A stretch of 64,000 nucleotides of DNA, taken from assembly GCA_027486415.1 (NCBI GenBank), contig JAIXPC010000002.1:1-64000 (forward strand), read 5' to 3'. The notes below the pieces were generated by a model that saw only the letters and a list, made by a program, of their open reading frames with translations, searched no databases and was not told the DNA's origin. Every line of letters starts with the position of its first letter. Positions within the stretch are counted from its first letter, which is position 1. Below, piece by piece: positions 36,344-52,035 of the stretch. A program made the position numbers and the translations under genes. The stretch comes from Sphingomonadales bacterium (GTDB lineage Bacteria; Pseudomonadota; Alphaproteobacteria; Sphingomonadales; Sphingomonadaceae).

Positions 36344-37092
36344 CCCAATTTTCCCCCAACCAGAATCATCAACACGTGCATGATGGCATAGAAGCGCGGC
36401 CCATCAACCCGGCGCACCAGCACCGTGCCGGCCCAGGTGGACAGCAGTGCCGCCGGCATCAGCGCGCCGGCCAGCCACAGATTGGCCGGCGTGAACGCGC
36501 CCAGTGCCCAATATGCCGGCACCTTCAGCCAGTTGATCAGCGCGAAGAACACGCTGCTGGTGCCGATGAACACGTCGCGCGGCAGTTTCCTTGGCAGCAC
36601 GTGCATCTGGAACGGCGGGCCGCCGGCGTGGGCGATCTGGCTGGTAAAGCCGGCTGCCGCGCCCATCGCCACGCCTTCCGCGGTGCCCCCCAGCCGGGCC
36701 GGCACGCCATGATGTTCGGCCCAGATGCGCTGCAGCCCGAACCCGATGGCGATCACGCCAACGGCAGCTTCCACCGCCGCCACCGGCACGAACCGCGCCA
36801 GCGCCCAGCCGGCAAAGATGCCGATGCACGCGCCCGGCACCATGCGTTTCAGCACCAGGTTGTCGCGATGCGCGCCGAACGCCTTTACCGAAAACACGTC
36901 CTGCACCAGCAGGATCGGCAGCAGGATGGCGGCGGCGGTGACCGGGCTCATGCCCAGCGCCATGATCGGCACGCCCAGAACGCCCAGCCCGGCAAAGCCG
37001 CCCTTGGCCAGGCCCAGGACGGTCACGCCCACCAGGGCTGCCACCCAGAACTCCCATCCGGGGGCGGCAAGCTGGGCGGCAATGCCAGACAT
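36313..37092 (-). CDS. TSUP family permease (TauE/SafE type)
   Basis: A 259-residue membrane protein with about eight segments and the TSUP duplicated layout: GLAKGGFAGLGVLGVPIMALGMSP in the first half and GFTSQIAHAGGPPFQMHVLP in the second, with LPRDVFIGTSSVFFALINW. TSUP proteins export sulphite, sulphoacetate or related anions. The ATG at 37092 is chosen by family length; the much longer frame upstream is a shadow of the DUF4893 gene. It begins two bases after the DUF4893 stop and overlaps the M20 gene. Confidence 0.88.
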   Translation of the reverse strand: MSGIAAQLAAPGWEFWVAALVGVTVLGLAKGGFAGLGVLGVPIMALGMSPVTAAAILLPILLVQDVFSVKAFGAHRDNLVLKRMVPGACIGIFAGWALARFVPVAAVEAAVGVIAIGFGLQRIWAEHHGVPARLGGTAEGVAMGAAAGFTSQIAHAGGPPFQMHVLPRKLPRDVFIGTSSVFFALINWLKVPAYWALGAFTPANLWLAGALMPAALLSTWAGTVLVRRVDGPRFYAIMHVLMILVGGKLGWDGLSALLA

Positions 37093-37094
37093 GA

Positions 37095-37724
37095 TCAGGC
37101 GGTGCGGATTTCGATCAGCACCAGCCGCGCCGTCCACTGCGGCCACGGCAGCGCGATGCGCCACTGCCCGGGCGCAGTGGCCTCGAGGATGCCAACCTGA
37201 TCGCGCGCGGCATCGGCACCATAGGTCTGCCGGCCCATTTCGCCGGCGAGCCGCACGGTGCCGAGGAAGACCAGGCGATCGACGTCGGGATAGAGGGTGC
37301 CGGCATATTGCTGCGCGCCTGGCGCGGTTTCGAGGCGGAGCAGGATGCCGTCGGCGGTGATGCGGCACGCGCCCCATTCCCCTGCCTGCACGGGCGGTGA
37401 AATATGCGGCGTCCCCTGCCGCCAGCCCAGCAGCACGGTGCGGCATTGGTAGGCGCCAGCCCCCGGCAGCATCGGCGGCGCGGCGACGTCGCGAACCCCG
37501 GCCGGACCGATCGCCGCCAGCGCCGCGTTGGCACCAGCGCCGCTGATGTCGCTTTGCGCCTGTTCCCACGCCGGCGACAGGCGCGACAGGCGGCCACGAT
37601 CGGCATCGGTGATCACCGCCTGCCACACGTCGGCCCGGCGGACGATGGCATAAGGGCGCAGATCATCGCCCTTGCTGCATCCGGCCAGCATCAGCAGGGC
37701 CAGAAGGGCAGCGGGCCGGATCAT
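37095..37724 (-). CDS. DUF4893 lipoprotein
   Basis: A 209-residue predicted lipoprotein: signal MIRPAALLALLMLAGC with a lipobox and Cys16. The mature part has WQAVITDADRGRLSRL near the start, GAYQCRTVLLGWR and GEWGACRI (a cysteine pair possibly forming a disulphide) and a closing LPWPQWTARLVLIEI. This matches DUF4893, a family seen mainly in sphingomonads and without known function. Its ATG overlaps the gmk stop (37721-37724). Confidence 0.8.
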   Translation of the reverse strand: MIRPAALLALLMLAGCSKGDDLRPYAIVRRADVWQAVITDADRGRLSRLSPAWEQAQSDISGAGANAALAAIGPAGVRDVAAPPMLPGAGAYQCRTVLLGWRQGTPHISPPVQAGEWGACRITADGILLRLETAPGAQQYAGTLYPDVDRLVFLGTVRLAGEMGRQTYGADAARDQVGILEATAPGQWRIALPWPQWTARLVLIEIRTA

Positions 37725-38383
37725 TCGCCCAGCATGCCCCGCACGAATCCGGCAAGGCCCAGCTGGCGCTTGCGGCGCAGGCGCTCGGTTTTCAGGATTG
37801 CCCTGATCTCGCTCAGGCAGGTCTCCGCGTCGTCGTTGACGAGGATATAGTCATATTCGCCCCAATGGCTGATCTCGTCACGGGCGCGGGCCATGCGGCT
37901 GGCGATCACATCGGGGTGATCGGTGTTGCGCGACCGCAGCCGACGCTCCAGTTCGGCCAGATCGGGCGGCAGGATGAACACGCGCACAAGGTCTGACGCA
38001 GCGTCGGTCTGCTGCAGCTGCTGGGTGCCCTGCCAGTCGATATCGAACAGCACGTCGCGCCCTTCCTGCAGGGCGGCCTCCACTGGCGCGCGCGGGGTGC
38101 CATAACGGTTGCCGAACACGGTCGCCCATTCCAGCAACGCATTTTCGGCCACCATCGACTGGAACTGGTCGTGGCTGACGAAATAATAGTCGACACCGTC
38201 CACCTCGCCTGGCCGGGGCGGGCGGGTGGTGGCAGACACGCTCATGGTGATGCCGCTGTCCTCGGCCATCAGCGCGCGGCTCAGCGTCGTCTTGCCGGCA
38301 CCCGACGGCGACGACAGCACGAACATCAGGCCGCGCCGCAACGGCGACCGGGCTGGCGCATCGGATCGGACGAACTGCGTCAC
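37721..38383 (-). CDS. gmk: Guanylate kinase
   Basis: A 220-residue guanylate kinase phosphorylating GMP to GDP. The P-loop is SSPSGAGKTTLSR near residue 25; SVSATTRPPRPGEVDGVDYYF binds GMP, followed by EWATVFGNRYGTP and FDIDWQGTQQL. The C-terminal tail is basic and slightly long. It overlaps sspB upstream and the DUF4893 gene downstream by four bases each, so all three are co-translated. Confidence 0.97.
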   Translation of the reverse strand: MTQFVRSDAPARSPLRRGLMFVLSSPSGAGKTTLSRALMAEDSGITMSVSATTRPPRPGEVDGVDYYFVSHDQFQSMVAENALLEWATVFGNRYGTPRAPVEAALQEGRDVLFDIDWQGTQQLQQTDAASDLVRVFILPPDLAELERRLRSRNTDHPDVIASRMARARDEISHWGEYDYILVNDDAETCLSEIRAILKTERLRRKRQLGLAGFVRGMLGE

Positions 38384-38856
38384 TTGCGGCGGAACCTGTC
38401 GAGCGTGACGACGTTGCTGCCGCCGTCTTCGGGTTCGGGCGGCGGCGTTTCCGGCGGCTCCGGCCCGTCTGGCGGGGCTTCGCCATCCTTGGGCGCAAAC
38501 TGCAGGGCGAAATTCACCGCCGGATCGACGAAACCGACGATGGCATCATAAGGCACCACGAGGTTGGCCGGCATCTGGTTGAACGACAGACCGATGGAAA
38601 AATGGTCGGGCGCCACCACCAGGTCCCAGTAACGGTGCTGGATGACGATCGTCATCTCGTCCGGGTACCGCTCCATCAGATGCCTGGGGATGGAGACGCC
38701 AGGCGCACGGGTGCGGAAGGCAATATAGAAATGATGGCCGCCGGGCAGGCCGCCTTCATCGGAAATGCGCTGCAAGACCCGGCTGACCACGCCGCGCAGC
38801 GCATCCTGGACGATATCGTCGTAGGGGATCAGGCTGTCGGGCGTGGTGTCGTTCAC
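38380..38856 (-). CDS. sspB: ClpXP adaptor SspB (alphaproteobacterial type)
   Basis: A 158-residue SspB protein. The substrate-binding fold shows in IPYDDIVQDALRGVVSRVL, HHFYIAFRTRAPGVSIP, MTIVIQHRYWDL and NLVVPYDAIVGFVDP. A Pro/Glu-rich linker leads to the C-terminal ClpX-binding tail NVVTLDRFRRK. SspB tethers ssrA-tagged proteins to ClpXP. The GTG at 38856 fits family length; the frame runs to 38916 without similarity. The gene lies directly downstream of ssrA on the same strand, separated only by short repeats. Confidence 0.92.
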   Translation of the reverse strand: MNDTTPDSLIPYDDIVQDALRGVVSRVLQRISDEGGLPGGHHFYIAFRTRAPGVSIPRHLMERYPDEMTIVIQHRYWDLVVAPDHFSIGLSFNQMPANLVVPYDAIVGFVDPAVNFALQFAPKDGEAPPDGPEPPETPPPEPEDGGSNVVTLDRFRRK

Positions 38857-38970
38857 GGCTGGGGGCCCCGGGCTGGAGTGGTGCCACCGCTTGGCGCGGG
38901 GCGCTCGCAAGGTCAAGGGGAAGGACGCGCGATCAGGGCGGGCCGGGCGCGACAGGGGCCATGTTCGGCT

Positions 38971-39106
38971 AAATCGGTGAGGGGGTTCTGTTGCCCGGCC
39001 CTCCCGATGTGTGTGAGGGTCGGGGGGCCGTGTACGAACAAATCGGTGAGGGGGTTCTGTTGCCCGGCCCCCCTCCGGCCGCTGGAATCCACTTCTGTTG
39101 CCCGGC
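38971..39106 (-). repeat. 69-base tandem repeats between ssrA and sspB
   Basis: A 31-base block beginning AAATCGGTGAGGGGGTTCTG is exactly duplicated at 38971-39001 and 39040-39070, giving a 69-base period; the 20 bases before each copy are also partly alike. The inner 14-mer TTCTGTTGCCCGGC occurs a third time at 39093-39106. The block lies in the ssrA-sspB gap. It is too short and too few to be CRISPR, and no gene is evident in it. Confidence 0.85.
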
Positions 39107-39119
39107 GTGGCCCGTGCCG

Positions 39120-39390
39120 CGCTTTCGGCCAGTGTAACTCAGTCCGTGAAGACCAGGTTACGCCGCGATCGCGAATGCCTCGTTGTCGTTGGCATTTGTG
39201 GGTTTTGAACGGTTTTACGGCGCATTCAGGCCGGGCAAAAACATCGTCTTTGAACACACGTCGATTCTGGTTCGGCCCCATGCAACCCCCCGACAACGGG
39301 GTAATAATGGTGGAGCCGCCGGGTACTGCCCCCGGGTCCGCTGCGTCTATTTCACGGCATCATTTATTGCCATAGCCGGCAAGCCGGCCC
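39120..39390 (-). ncRNA. ssrA: Permuted two-piece tmRNA
   Basis: On the minus strand the acceptor piece comes first and ends in GGCGGCTCCACCA (3' end at 39308). A 28-base spacer follows, then the coding piece starts GGGGCCGAACC (39279). GGGGCCG pairs with CGGCTCC over seven base pairs including a G3-U70 wobble, the alanine identity mark. The resume codon GCC is at 39193-39191 and the tag reads ANDNEAFAIAA, stop TAA at 39160-39158, inside a GTAAC/GTTAC stem. The T-loop is the unusual GGCAGTA type of alphaproteobacteria. The outer ends are estimates. It rescues stalled ribosomes. Confidence 0.93.
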
Positions 39391-39394
39391 ACCC

Positions 39395-39423
39395 AACATA
39401 GGGATGCGGGGCCGATTCCTCAA
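39395..39423 (-). promoter_or_regulatory. ssrA promoter
   Basis: On the minus strand TTGAGG (39423-39418) and TATGTT (39400-39395) are separated by exactly 17 bases and would start transcription near 39388, just before a GGGCCGGC hairpin of the acceptor piece. The -35 overlaps the stop codon of the glycosyltransferase gene. Confidence 0.6.
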
Positions 39424-40619
39424 GCCCGGGCGGCGATGAGGTCGTGATAACGTTCGAGGACGGCACCGTTGATGGCATCCCAGTCGAATGCCTGCGCCGC
39501 CGCCAGGCCCGCGTGGCCATGGGCGACGCGCAGCGGCTGGTCCCCGCAATAGCGCGCCAGGGCATCGGCAAACCCCGAAATGTCCCCCGGCGTCACCAGC
39601 GCGCCGGTGACCCCATCCGTCACCAGGCATTCATTGCCGCTGGCCCGCGCGGCGACAACCGGAATGGCGCTCGCCATCGCCTCAAGGTTGATGTTGCCGA
39701 ACGTCTCGGTGGTCGATGGATTGATCAGCATGTCGGCGCTGGCATAGGCCCGCGCGAGGTTGAGGCCGTCCTGAAACCCGACGAAAATGGCATCGGGAGC
39801 AAGGCCGGCGAACCGCTCGCGCGCCGGGCCGTCGCCCACCACCAGCAGCCGGTGCGGCACGCCGCGGCGCTTCAGTTCGGCCACCGCGGCCGCAACGATG
39901 TCGAGCCCTTTTTCCAGCACGAGCCGGCCAACAAAGCCGATCACCGCCTCGTCATCGTTGATGCCAAGGCTCCAGCGCCATTCCTGTGAGCGGCGTTGCG
40001 GATTGAAGCGCGCCTTGTCGACGCCGCGGCTCCACACCGCCGGATCGCGGTTGATGATGCCGGCCTCGCGCATCGTCTCGCCGAAACTGGACGTGGTGAC
40101 GAAGACCTCGTCCAGCCCGGCGTAAAAGCGCCGCAGCATCATTTCCAGAAACGGCCGGGCAAAACCGAAGCCATAATAGGCGAGATAGGTTTCAAAGCGC
40201 GTGTGGATGGAGGCGACGACCGGCACACCGAGATCACGGGCCAACCGCTTGGCGGCATGGGCCGCGGGATCGGGGGCCGAAAGATGGATGATGTCCGGCG
40301 CGAAATCGCGCACATCCCGCTTCAGCCGCGCCGGCAGGCCCAGCGCGACGCGATATTCTGCCCGGCCGGGAATGGCGAAACTGGGCACCGAGATGAGCGT
40401 GCCAGCGGGCTCAAAAGCCGGCGTGTCGCTGGTCGGCGAATAGACGCGCACCGTGCAGCCGCGCGATTCCAGGAACGCCACCAACCGGTTCAGCGCCTGG
40501 TTCGCCCCGTCGCGGACATAATTGTAATTGCCCGAAAACAGCGCAACCTTCAGCGGCCGGGCTGGCGCCGGTGCGGGGTCGACGGTGTCTGGCATCCGAA
40601 AAGCAGTGGCCACGTGCAC
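39420..40619 (-). CDS. Glycosyltransferase family 4-like protein
   Basis: A GT-B glycosyltransferase of 399 residues from the GTG at 40619. The N-terminal domain has VALFSGNYNYVRDGANQAL and DIIHLSAPDPAAHAAKRLA; the C-terminal donor domain has VIGFVGRLVLEKGLDIV, LLVVGDGPARERFAGL and the ETFGNINLEAMA motif (E-x7-E) of family 4. It probably adds a hexose from a nucleotide or GDP/UDP donor to a lipid or surface glycan. The start is uncertain: a GTG at 40613 is better spaced from AAGGA and an ATG lies at 40595. It ends in the ssrA promoter. Confidence 0.85.
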   Translation of the reverse strand: MHVATAFRMPDTVDPAPAPARPLKVALFSGNYNYVRDGANQALNRLVAFLESRGCTVRVYSPTSDTPAFEPAGTLISVPSFAIPGRAEYRVALGLPARLKRDVRDFAPDIIHLSAPDPAAHAAKRLARDLGVPVVASIHTRFETYLAYYGFGFARPFLEMMLRRFYAGLDEVFVTTSSFGETMREAGIINRDPAVWSRGVDKARFNPQRRSQEWRWSLGINDDEAVIGFVGRLVLEKGLDIVAAAVAELKRRGVPHRLLVVGDGPARERFAGLAPDAIFVGFQDGLNLARAYASADMLINPSTTETFGNINLEAMASAIPVVAARASGNECLVTDGVTGALVTPGDISGFADALARYCGDQPLRVAHGHAGLAAAQAFDWDAINGAVLERYHDLIAARA

Positions 40620-40698
40620 GATCCTTCATCGTCACTTCTGCCAGCCCATTGTGGCCAAGACTTGGCAGATTGGTGACATCATCCGCTGATGGATAACG

Positions 40699-40731
40699 AA
40701 AAAGGGGCGCGGCAGTTGCCCGCCGCGCCCC
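40699..40731 (-). terminator. rpoC intrinsic terminator
   Basis: GGGGCGCGGC (40704-40713) pairs perfectly with GCCGCGCCCC (40722-40731) around an eight-base loop. On the minus strand the stem is followed by TTTTTCG, a proper T-run, 26 bases after the rpoC stop codon. It should end the rpoBC transcript. Confidence 0.85.
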
Positions 40732-40756
40732 ATGTTCCCTGTGCCGCCGCTGCGGA

Positions 40757-44965
<4,209 letters not shown>

Positions 44966-44975
44966 TCAGTGCAGT

Positions 44976-44997
44976 GGGGTGGGATCGCGCCCACCCC
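44976..44997. other. Second perfect hairpin after rpoB
   Basis: GGGGTGGG (44976-44983) pairs with CCCACCCC (44990-44997) around ATCGCG, nine bases past the rpoB stop on the minus strand. It has no T-run and so is unlikely to terminate; it may be a processing or stability element between rpoB and rpoC. The rest of the 107-base gap shows nothing else. Confidence 0.5.
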
Positions 44998-45006
44998 TCG
45001 TCGAAT

Positions 45007-49149
<4,143 letters not shown>

Positions 49150-49540
49150 GTCTGTCGTTCGCCTTCTTCAGATCGTGTCCGCGCCGGAAACCCGGTTTGG
49201 AAAAACAGCAAAACCCGCACGGCACTCCCGCAGCTGCGGCAATGTCGCACGGTCACTGGCGATGCAAACCCGCCTGCCCCTCCATCCGTTGCGACCCGAT
49301 CGCGCTGCGGGCCGTATCTCGAAGGGCAACGGGCCGGTCGGGAATCGCTCCCGGCCGGTCGATGGCCCGCTCTATAGGCCGATTGCCGCAAATGCGAAAG
49401 GGGTGCGCCGCGCTTTGCCGCAGTGATCGTCCGGCCACACCGCGGGCGTCCCGGCAACAGCCATGGGAACCTTGCTGCCCCGGACGCGGTTGATGGTTGC
49501 CGTGCCGCCCCCGGCACACACGGCAACGAAGGACGAGATC
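49150..49540. promoter_or_regulatory. Divergent region upstream of rpoB
   Basis: This 391-base gap separates rpoB (minus) from the Thr-rich protein gene (plus) and must hold promoters for both. A minus-strand TATAGA (49376-49371) is a good -10 but its -35 (TTTCGC at 17 bases) is weak. An imperfect hairpin with 10-base arms (49334-49343 and 49349-49358, one G-T pair) would lie near the start of the rpoB leader. No coding sequence is supported. Confidence 0.4.
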
Positions 49541-50497
49541 ATGAAGACAGCACTAAGCACGGGCGCGCTCGCGCTCATCGTCGGCGTGGCGGCACCGGCC
49601 GCAGCGCAGGTCGTCACCGAACCCAACAGCAGCCAGCCGACGACACAGACAGCGCCGCCGGTGACCACGGACACCACCGTGCAGGCGCCGAACAATTCGA
49701 CGACCATGCCCTCGACGCAGGTGCCGCCGACCACCACCGGGCCATCGTCGACCTATAATTCGACAACGACCACGACCGGCCCGTCGTCGACCTACAATGC
49801 AACCACGGGCCAGCCGACCACCAACCCGTCCACCACGACGCCCACCTATCCTTCAACGAGCACGACGCCGTCATCGACCTATCCGTCGACCACCAGCACG
49901 ACGACAGATCAGTCGACGACCACCACGACCACCGGCACGATGGATCAGACGACCACCGGCCAGACGTCGATGGATCGGACCAGCGCAACGAGCACGACCA
50001 GCGCCGGTACCAGCCCGGATGGCACCCCGGCCTTCGGGATCGAGCCCTATTTCGGTATCCTTGGCGGCTATCATCTGTTCGACCGCCCGTCACCGATCGA
50101 CGGCGTTCGGCAACGCCGGCTCGATGGTGCGCTGATCGAAGGCGTCATCGGCGTCAACATCCCGGTCGGCCCGATCTTTGTCGGCGTCGAAGGTCATGGC
50201 GCTCGCGGCTTTGGCGATCTGCGCTGGGAATATGGCGTGCGTGGCCGCGCCGGCTTCCGTGCCGGCGAAAGCGGCCTCGTCTATGCCAGCGCCGGCTACA
50301 CTTGGACCAACGTGCTCAATCGGCGCGGCTTCCCGGACCGCGAGGGCTGGATGTGGGGCATCGGTGCCGAGTTCGGGCCGAGCGACGTCGGGCTGGGCGG
50401 CGTGACCGGTCGCGCCGGCCCGCGCTTCCGGATTTCGGTGGAGACGGCGGATTTCAACAGCCTGCGCCCGATGGCAGGGGTGATCTTCCACTTCTGA
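49541..50497 (+). CDS. Thr-rich exported protein with beta-barrel-like C-terminus
   Basis: A 318-residue exported protein. Signal peptide MKTALSTGALALIVGVAAPAAAQ, then about 140 residues of Thr/Ser/Pro low complexity with repeated GPSSTYN and PSTT units, then a 150-residue domain from FGIEPYFGILGGYHLF to MAGVIFHF. The latter alternates hydrophobic and polar residues, has YEYG-type aromatic girdles and ends in Phe, as small outer-membrane barrels do. AAGGACGAG precedes the ATG. It is inserted between rplL and rpoB on the opposite strand. Function unknown. Confidence 0.82.
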   Translation: MKTALSTGALALIVGVAAPAAAQVVTEPNSSQPTTQTAPPVTTDTTVQAPNNSTTMPSTQVPPTTTGPSSTYNSTTTTTGPSSTYNATTGQPTTNPSTTTPTYPSTSTTPSSTYPSTTSTTTDQSTTTTTTGTMDQTTTGQTSMDRTSATSTTSAGTSPDGTPAFGIEPYFGILGGYHLFDRPSPIDGVRQRRLDGALIEGVIGVNIPVGPIFVGVEGHGARGFGDLRWEYGVRGRAGFRAGESGLVYASAGYTWTNVLNRRGFPDREGWMWGIGAEFGPSDVGLGGVTGRAGPRFRISVETADFNSLRPMAGVIFHF

Positions 50498-50505
50498 TGG
50501 CCATG

Positions 50506-50541
50506 AAAAAGGGCCGCCCGGTGAAGGGCGGCCCTTTTCTT
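50506..50541. terminator. Bidirectional terminator between Thr-rich gene and rplL
   Basis: GGGCCGCCC (50511-50519) and GGGCGGCCC (50526-50534) form a perfect 9-base stem, flanked by AAAAA on the left and TTTT on the right. The plus strand therefore ends in GGCCCTTTTCTTT and the minus strand in GGCCCTTTTTC. It can terminate the Thr-rich gene nine bases past its stop and also the rplJL transcript coming from the right. Confidence 0.85.
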
Positions 50542-50551
50542 TGGCTTGGCG

Positions 50552-50576
50552 CAGCTCACGGCGAAGCCGTGAGCTG
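50552..50576. other. Perfect 11-base hairpin
   Basis: CAGCTCACGGC (50552-50562) pairs with GCCGTGAGCTG (50566-50576) around GAA. It lies between rplL and the bidirectional terminator, 110 bases past the rplL stop on the minus strand. Without a T-run it may be a 3' stabiliser of the rplJL message. Confidence 0.6.
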
Positions 50577-50685
50577 ATGTCGAACGGGTTGCCGTTGGCG
50601 GCTGATGCCGCCGCCGGCACCCGCCGGCCGGCCTTGCAGGAGTCGGTGGACGACGCCTGGCGTTATCCACGCGACCCGCAGCGGC

Positions 50686-51066
50686 TTACTTGAGTTCCAC
50701 AGTCGCGCCGGCTTCTTCCAGCTGCTTCTTGAACTTCTCGGCGTCAGCCTTCGACACGCCTTCCTTGATGGCCTTCGGAGCGCCTTCGACCAGAGCCTTG
50801 GCTTCGGTCAGGCCCAGGCCGGTGATGGCGCGGACTTCCTTGATGACGTTGATCTTCTTGCCACCGTCGCCGGTGAGAACCACGTCGAATTCGGTCTTTT
50901 CTTCAGCGGCGGCAGCAGCGCCACCACCAGCGGCCGGAGCAGCGGCAACAGCCACGGCAGCGGCGGCCGAGACGCCCCACTTTTCTTCCAGCATTTTGGC
51001 CAGTTCAGCAGCTTCCAGGACGGTCAGAGCCGAAAGCTGGTCAACGATCGAGTTCAGGTCAGCCAT
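50686..51066 (-). CDS. rplL: 50S ribosomal protein L7/L12
   Basis: A 126-residue L7/L12. The N-terminal dimerisation helix ([28 protein letters not shown], here split), an Ala/Gly hinge, and the C-terminal factor-binding domain ([42 protein letters not shown]) are all normal. It forms the ribosomal stalk with L10. It follows rplJ by 48 bases and ends upstream of a likely terminator rather than running into rpoB. Confidence 0.98.
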   Translation of the reverse strand: MADLNSIVDQLSALTVLEAAELAKMLEEKWGVSAAAAVAVAAAPAAGGGAAAAAEEKTEFDVVLTGDGGKKINVIKEVRAITGLGLTEAKALVEGAPKAIKEGVSKADAEKFKKQLEEAGATVELK

Positions 51067-51114
51067 TGTATCTCTCCAGTGTGTTCAGATTGGTCTGCGA
51101 AAATATTCGAAGGC

Positions 51115-51630
51115 TTACGCCGCTTCCTTGTCGCCATAGGCGGCAAAGACGCGAGCCAGCTTGGCCGCGGGCGCGGTCGACAGCTGGGCCAGCTTGGTGG
51201 CCGGTGCATTGAGCAGGCCAAGCAGCTTGGCGCGCAGTTCGTCGAGCGACGGCAGCTCGGCCAGGGCCTTGACGCCGTTCACATCGAGGACGGTGCCGCC
51301 CATGGCGCCACCGACGATCTCGAACTTGTCGGTCGTCTTGGCGAATTCCACCGCGATCTTGGCAGCGGCCACCGGGTCGGTGGACGTGGCAAGGCCGATC
51401 GGGCCGGTCAGCAGGTCGCCGATCGGCTGGTAGGGCGTGCCTTCGAGCGCGATGCGCGCGAGGCGATTCTTCGTCACCTTGTAGCTGGCGCCAGCAGCGC
51501 GCATCTTGTTCCTGAGCTCGCTCGACTGGGCGACGGTCAGGCCATGGTTGCGCGTGACCACGACGACCGCGGTTTCGGTCAGCGTCTTGGCCAGGCTGGA
51601 GACGGCTTCGGCTTTTTGGGCGCGATCCAT
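51115..51630 (-). CDS. rplJ: 50S ribosomal protein L10
   Basis: A 171-residue L10. [43 protein letters not shown] (split) and [15 protein letters not shown] are diagnostic; the C-terminal helix anchors L7/L12 dimers. The ATG at 51630 has a near-perfect AAGGAG nine bases upstream, so the longer frame to 51792 is rejected. The leader between rplA and rplJ is about 400 bases, long enough for L10-mediated feedback, though I cannot draw a specific structure. Confidence 0.98.
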   Translation of the reverse strand: MDRAQKAEAVSSLAKTLTETAVVVVTRNHGLTVAQSSELRNKMRAAGASYKVTKNRLARIALEGTPYQPIGDLLTGPIGLATSTDPVAAAKIAVEFAKTTDKFEIVGGAMGGTVLDVNGVKALAELPSLDELRAKLLGLLNAPATKLAQLSTAPAAKLARVFAAYGDKEAA

Positions 51631-51980
51631 GCTCACTCCTTGGTTTCGAGTCTGCAAGGCTGCCCGAAGGCGACCCGGCAGACGGGTGATGACGCAGTCA
51701 GGCGACTGCGCCGGCTCATGAGCCCCGCGCCTGCCAATCACCGGTGAAGGAGAGAACAGGCGCAAGGCCCGTCCGAAGAGGATCGCCATCAACGCCGGCC
51801 AGAGCCAGCGCAGACCGAACAGCCGGAACGGCCACCCGGAAAAACTTGCCTCGTCTCATGCAGGCCCCAACGGCTTAGGGGCAAAGCCCACCTGCAATCT
51901 CGGACGGTCGCCCGCGCCTCGCGGCACGAGCGGATGCGCGCCCCTACGGACTGGCGGCCGCAGAGTCAAGCGCTGCCCAA
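51631..51980. promoter_or_regulatory. rplJ leader/promoter region
   Basis: The gap between the rplA terminator and the rplJ start contains no gene I can support. It should carry the rplJL promoter and 5' leader. L10 binds its own leader in other bacteria, but I cannot identify the binding fold by eye. Confidence 0.4.
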
Positions 51981-52015
51981 CGAAAAGGGCCGGAGCGGTC
52001 GCCCGCCCCGGCCCC
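51981..52015 (-). terminator. Terminator after rplA
   Basis: On the minus strand GGGCCGGGGCGG (52014-52003) pairs with CCGCTCCGGCCC (51998-51987) with one G-T pair and a GCGA loop, followed by TTTTCG. It sits 21 bases beyond the rplA stop codon and should end the secE-nusG-rplK-rplA transcript, separating it from rplJL. Confidence 0.85.
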
Positions 52016-52035
52016 AATTCACGCTGTCAGGACAA

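Noticed and set aside
38971-39106. Possible CRISPR array.
   Set aside because: Only two full copies, spacer-like segments are themselves similar, and no cas gene is present.
38913-39296. A 127-codon minus-strand frame with a repeated QQNPLTDL peptide.
   Set aside because: It overlaps the coding half of the tmRNA and the repeats; the peptide repeat simply reflects the 69-base DNA repeat.
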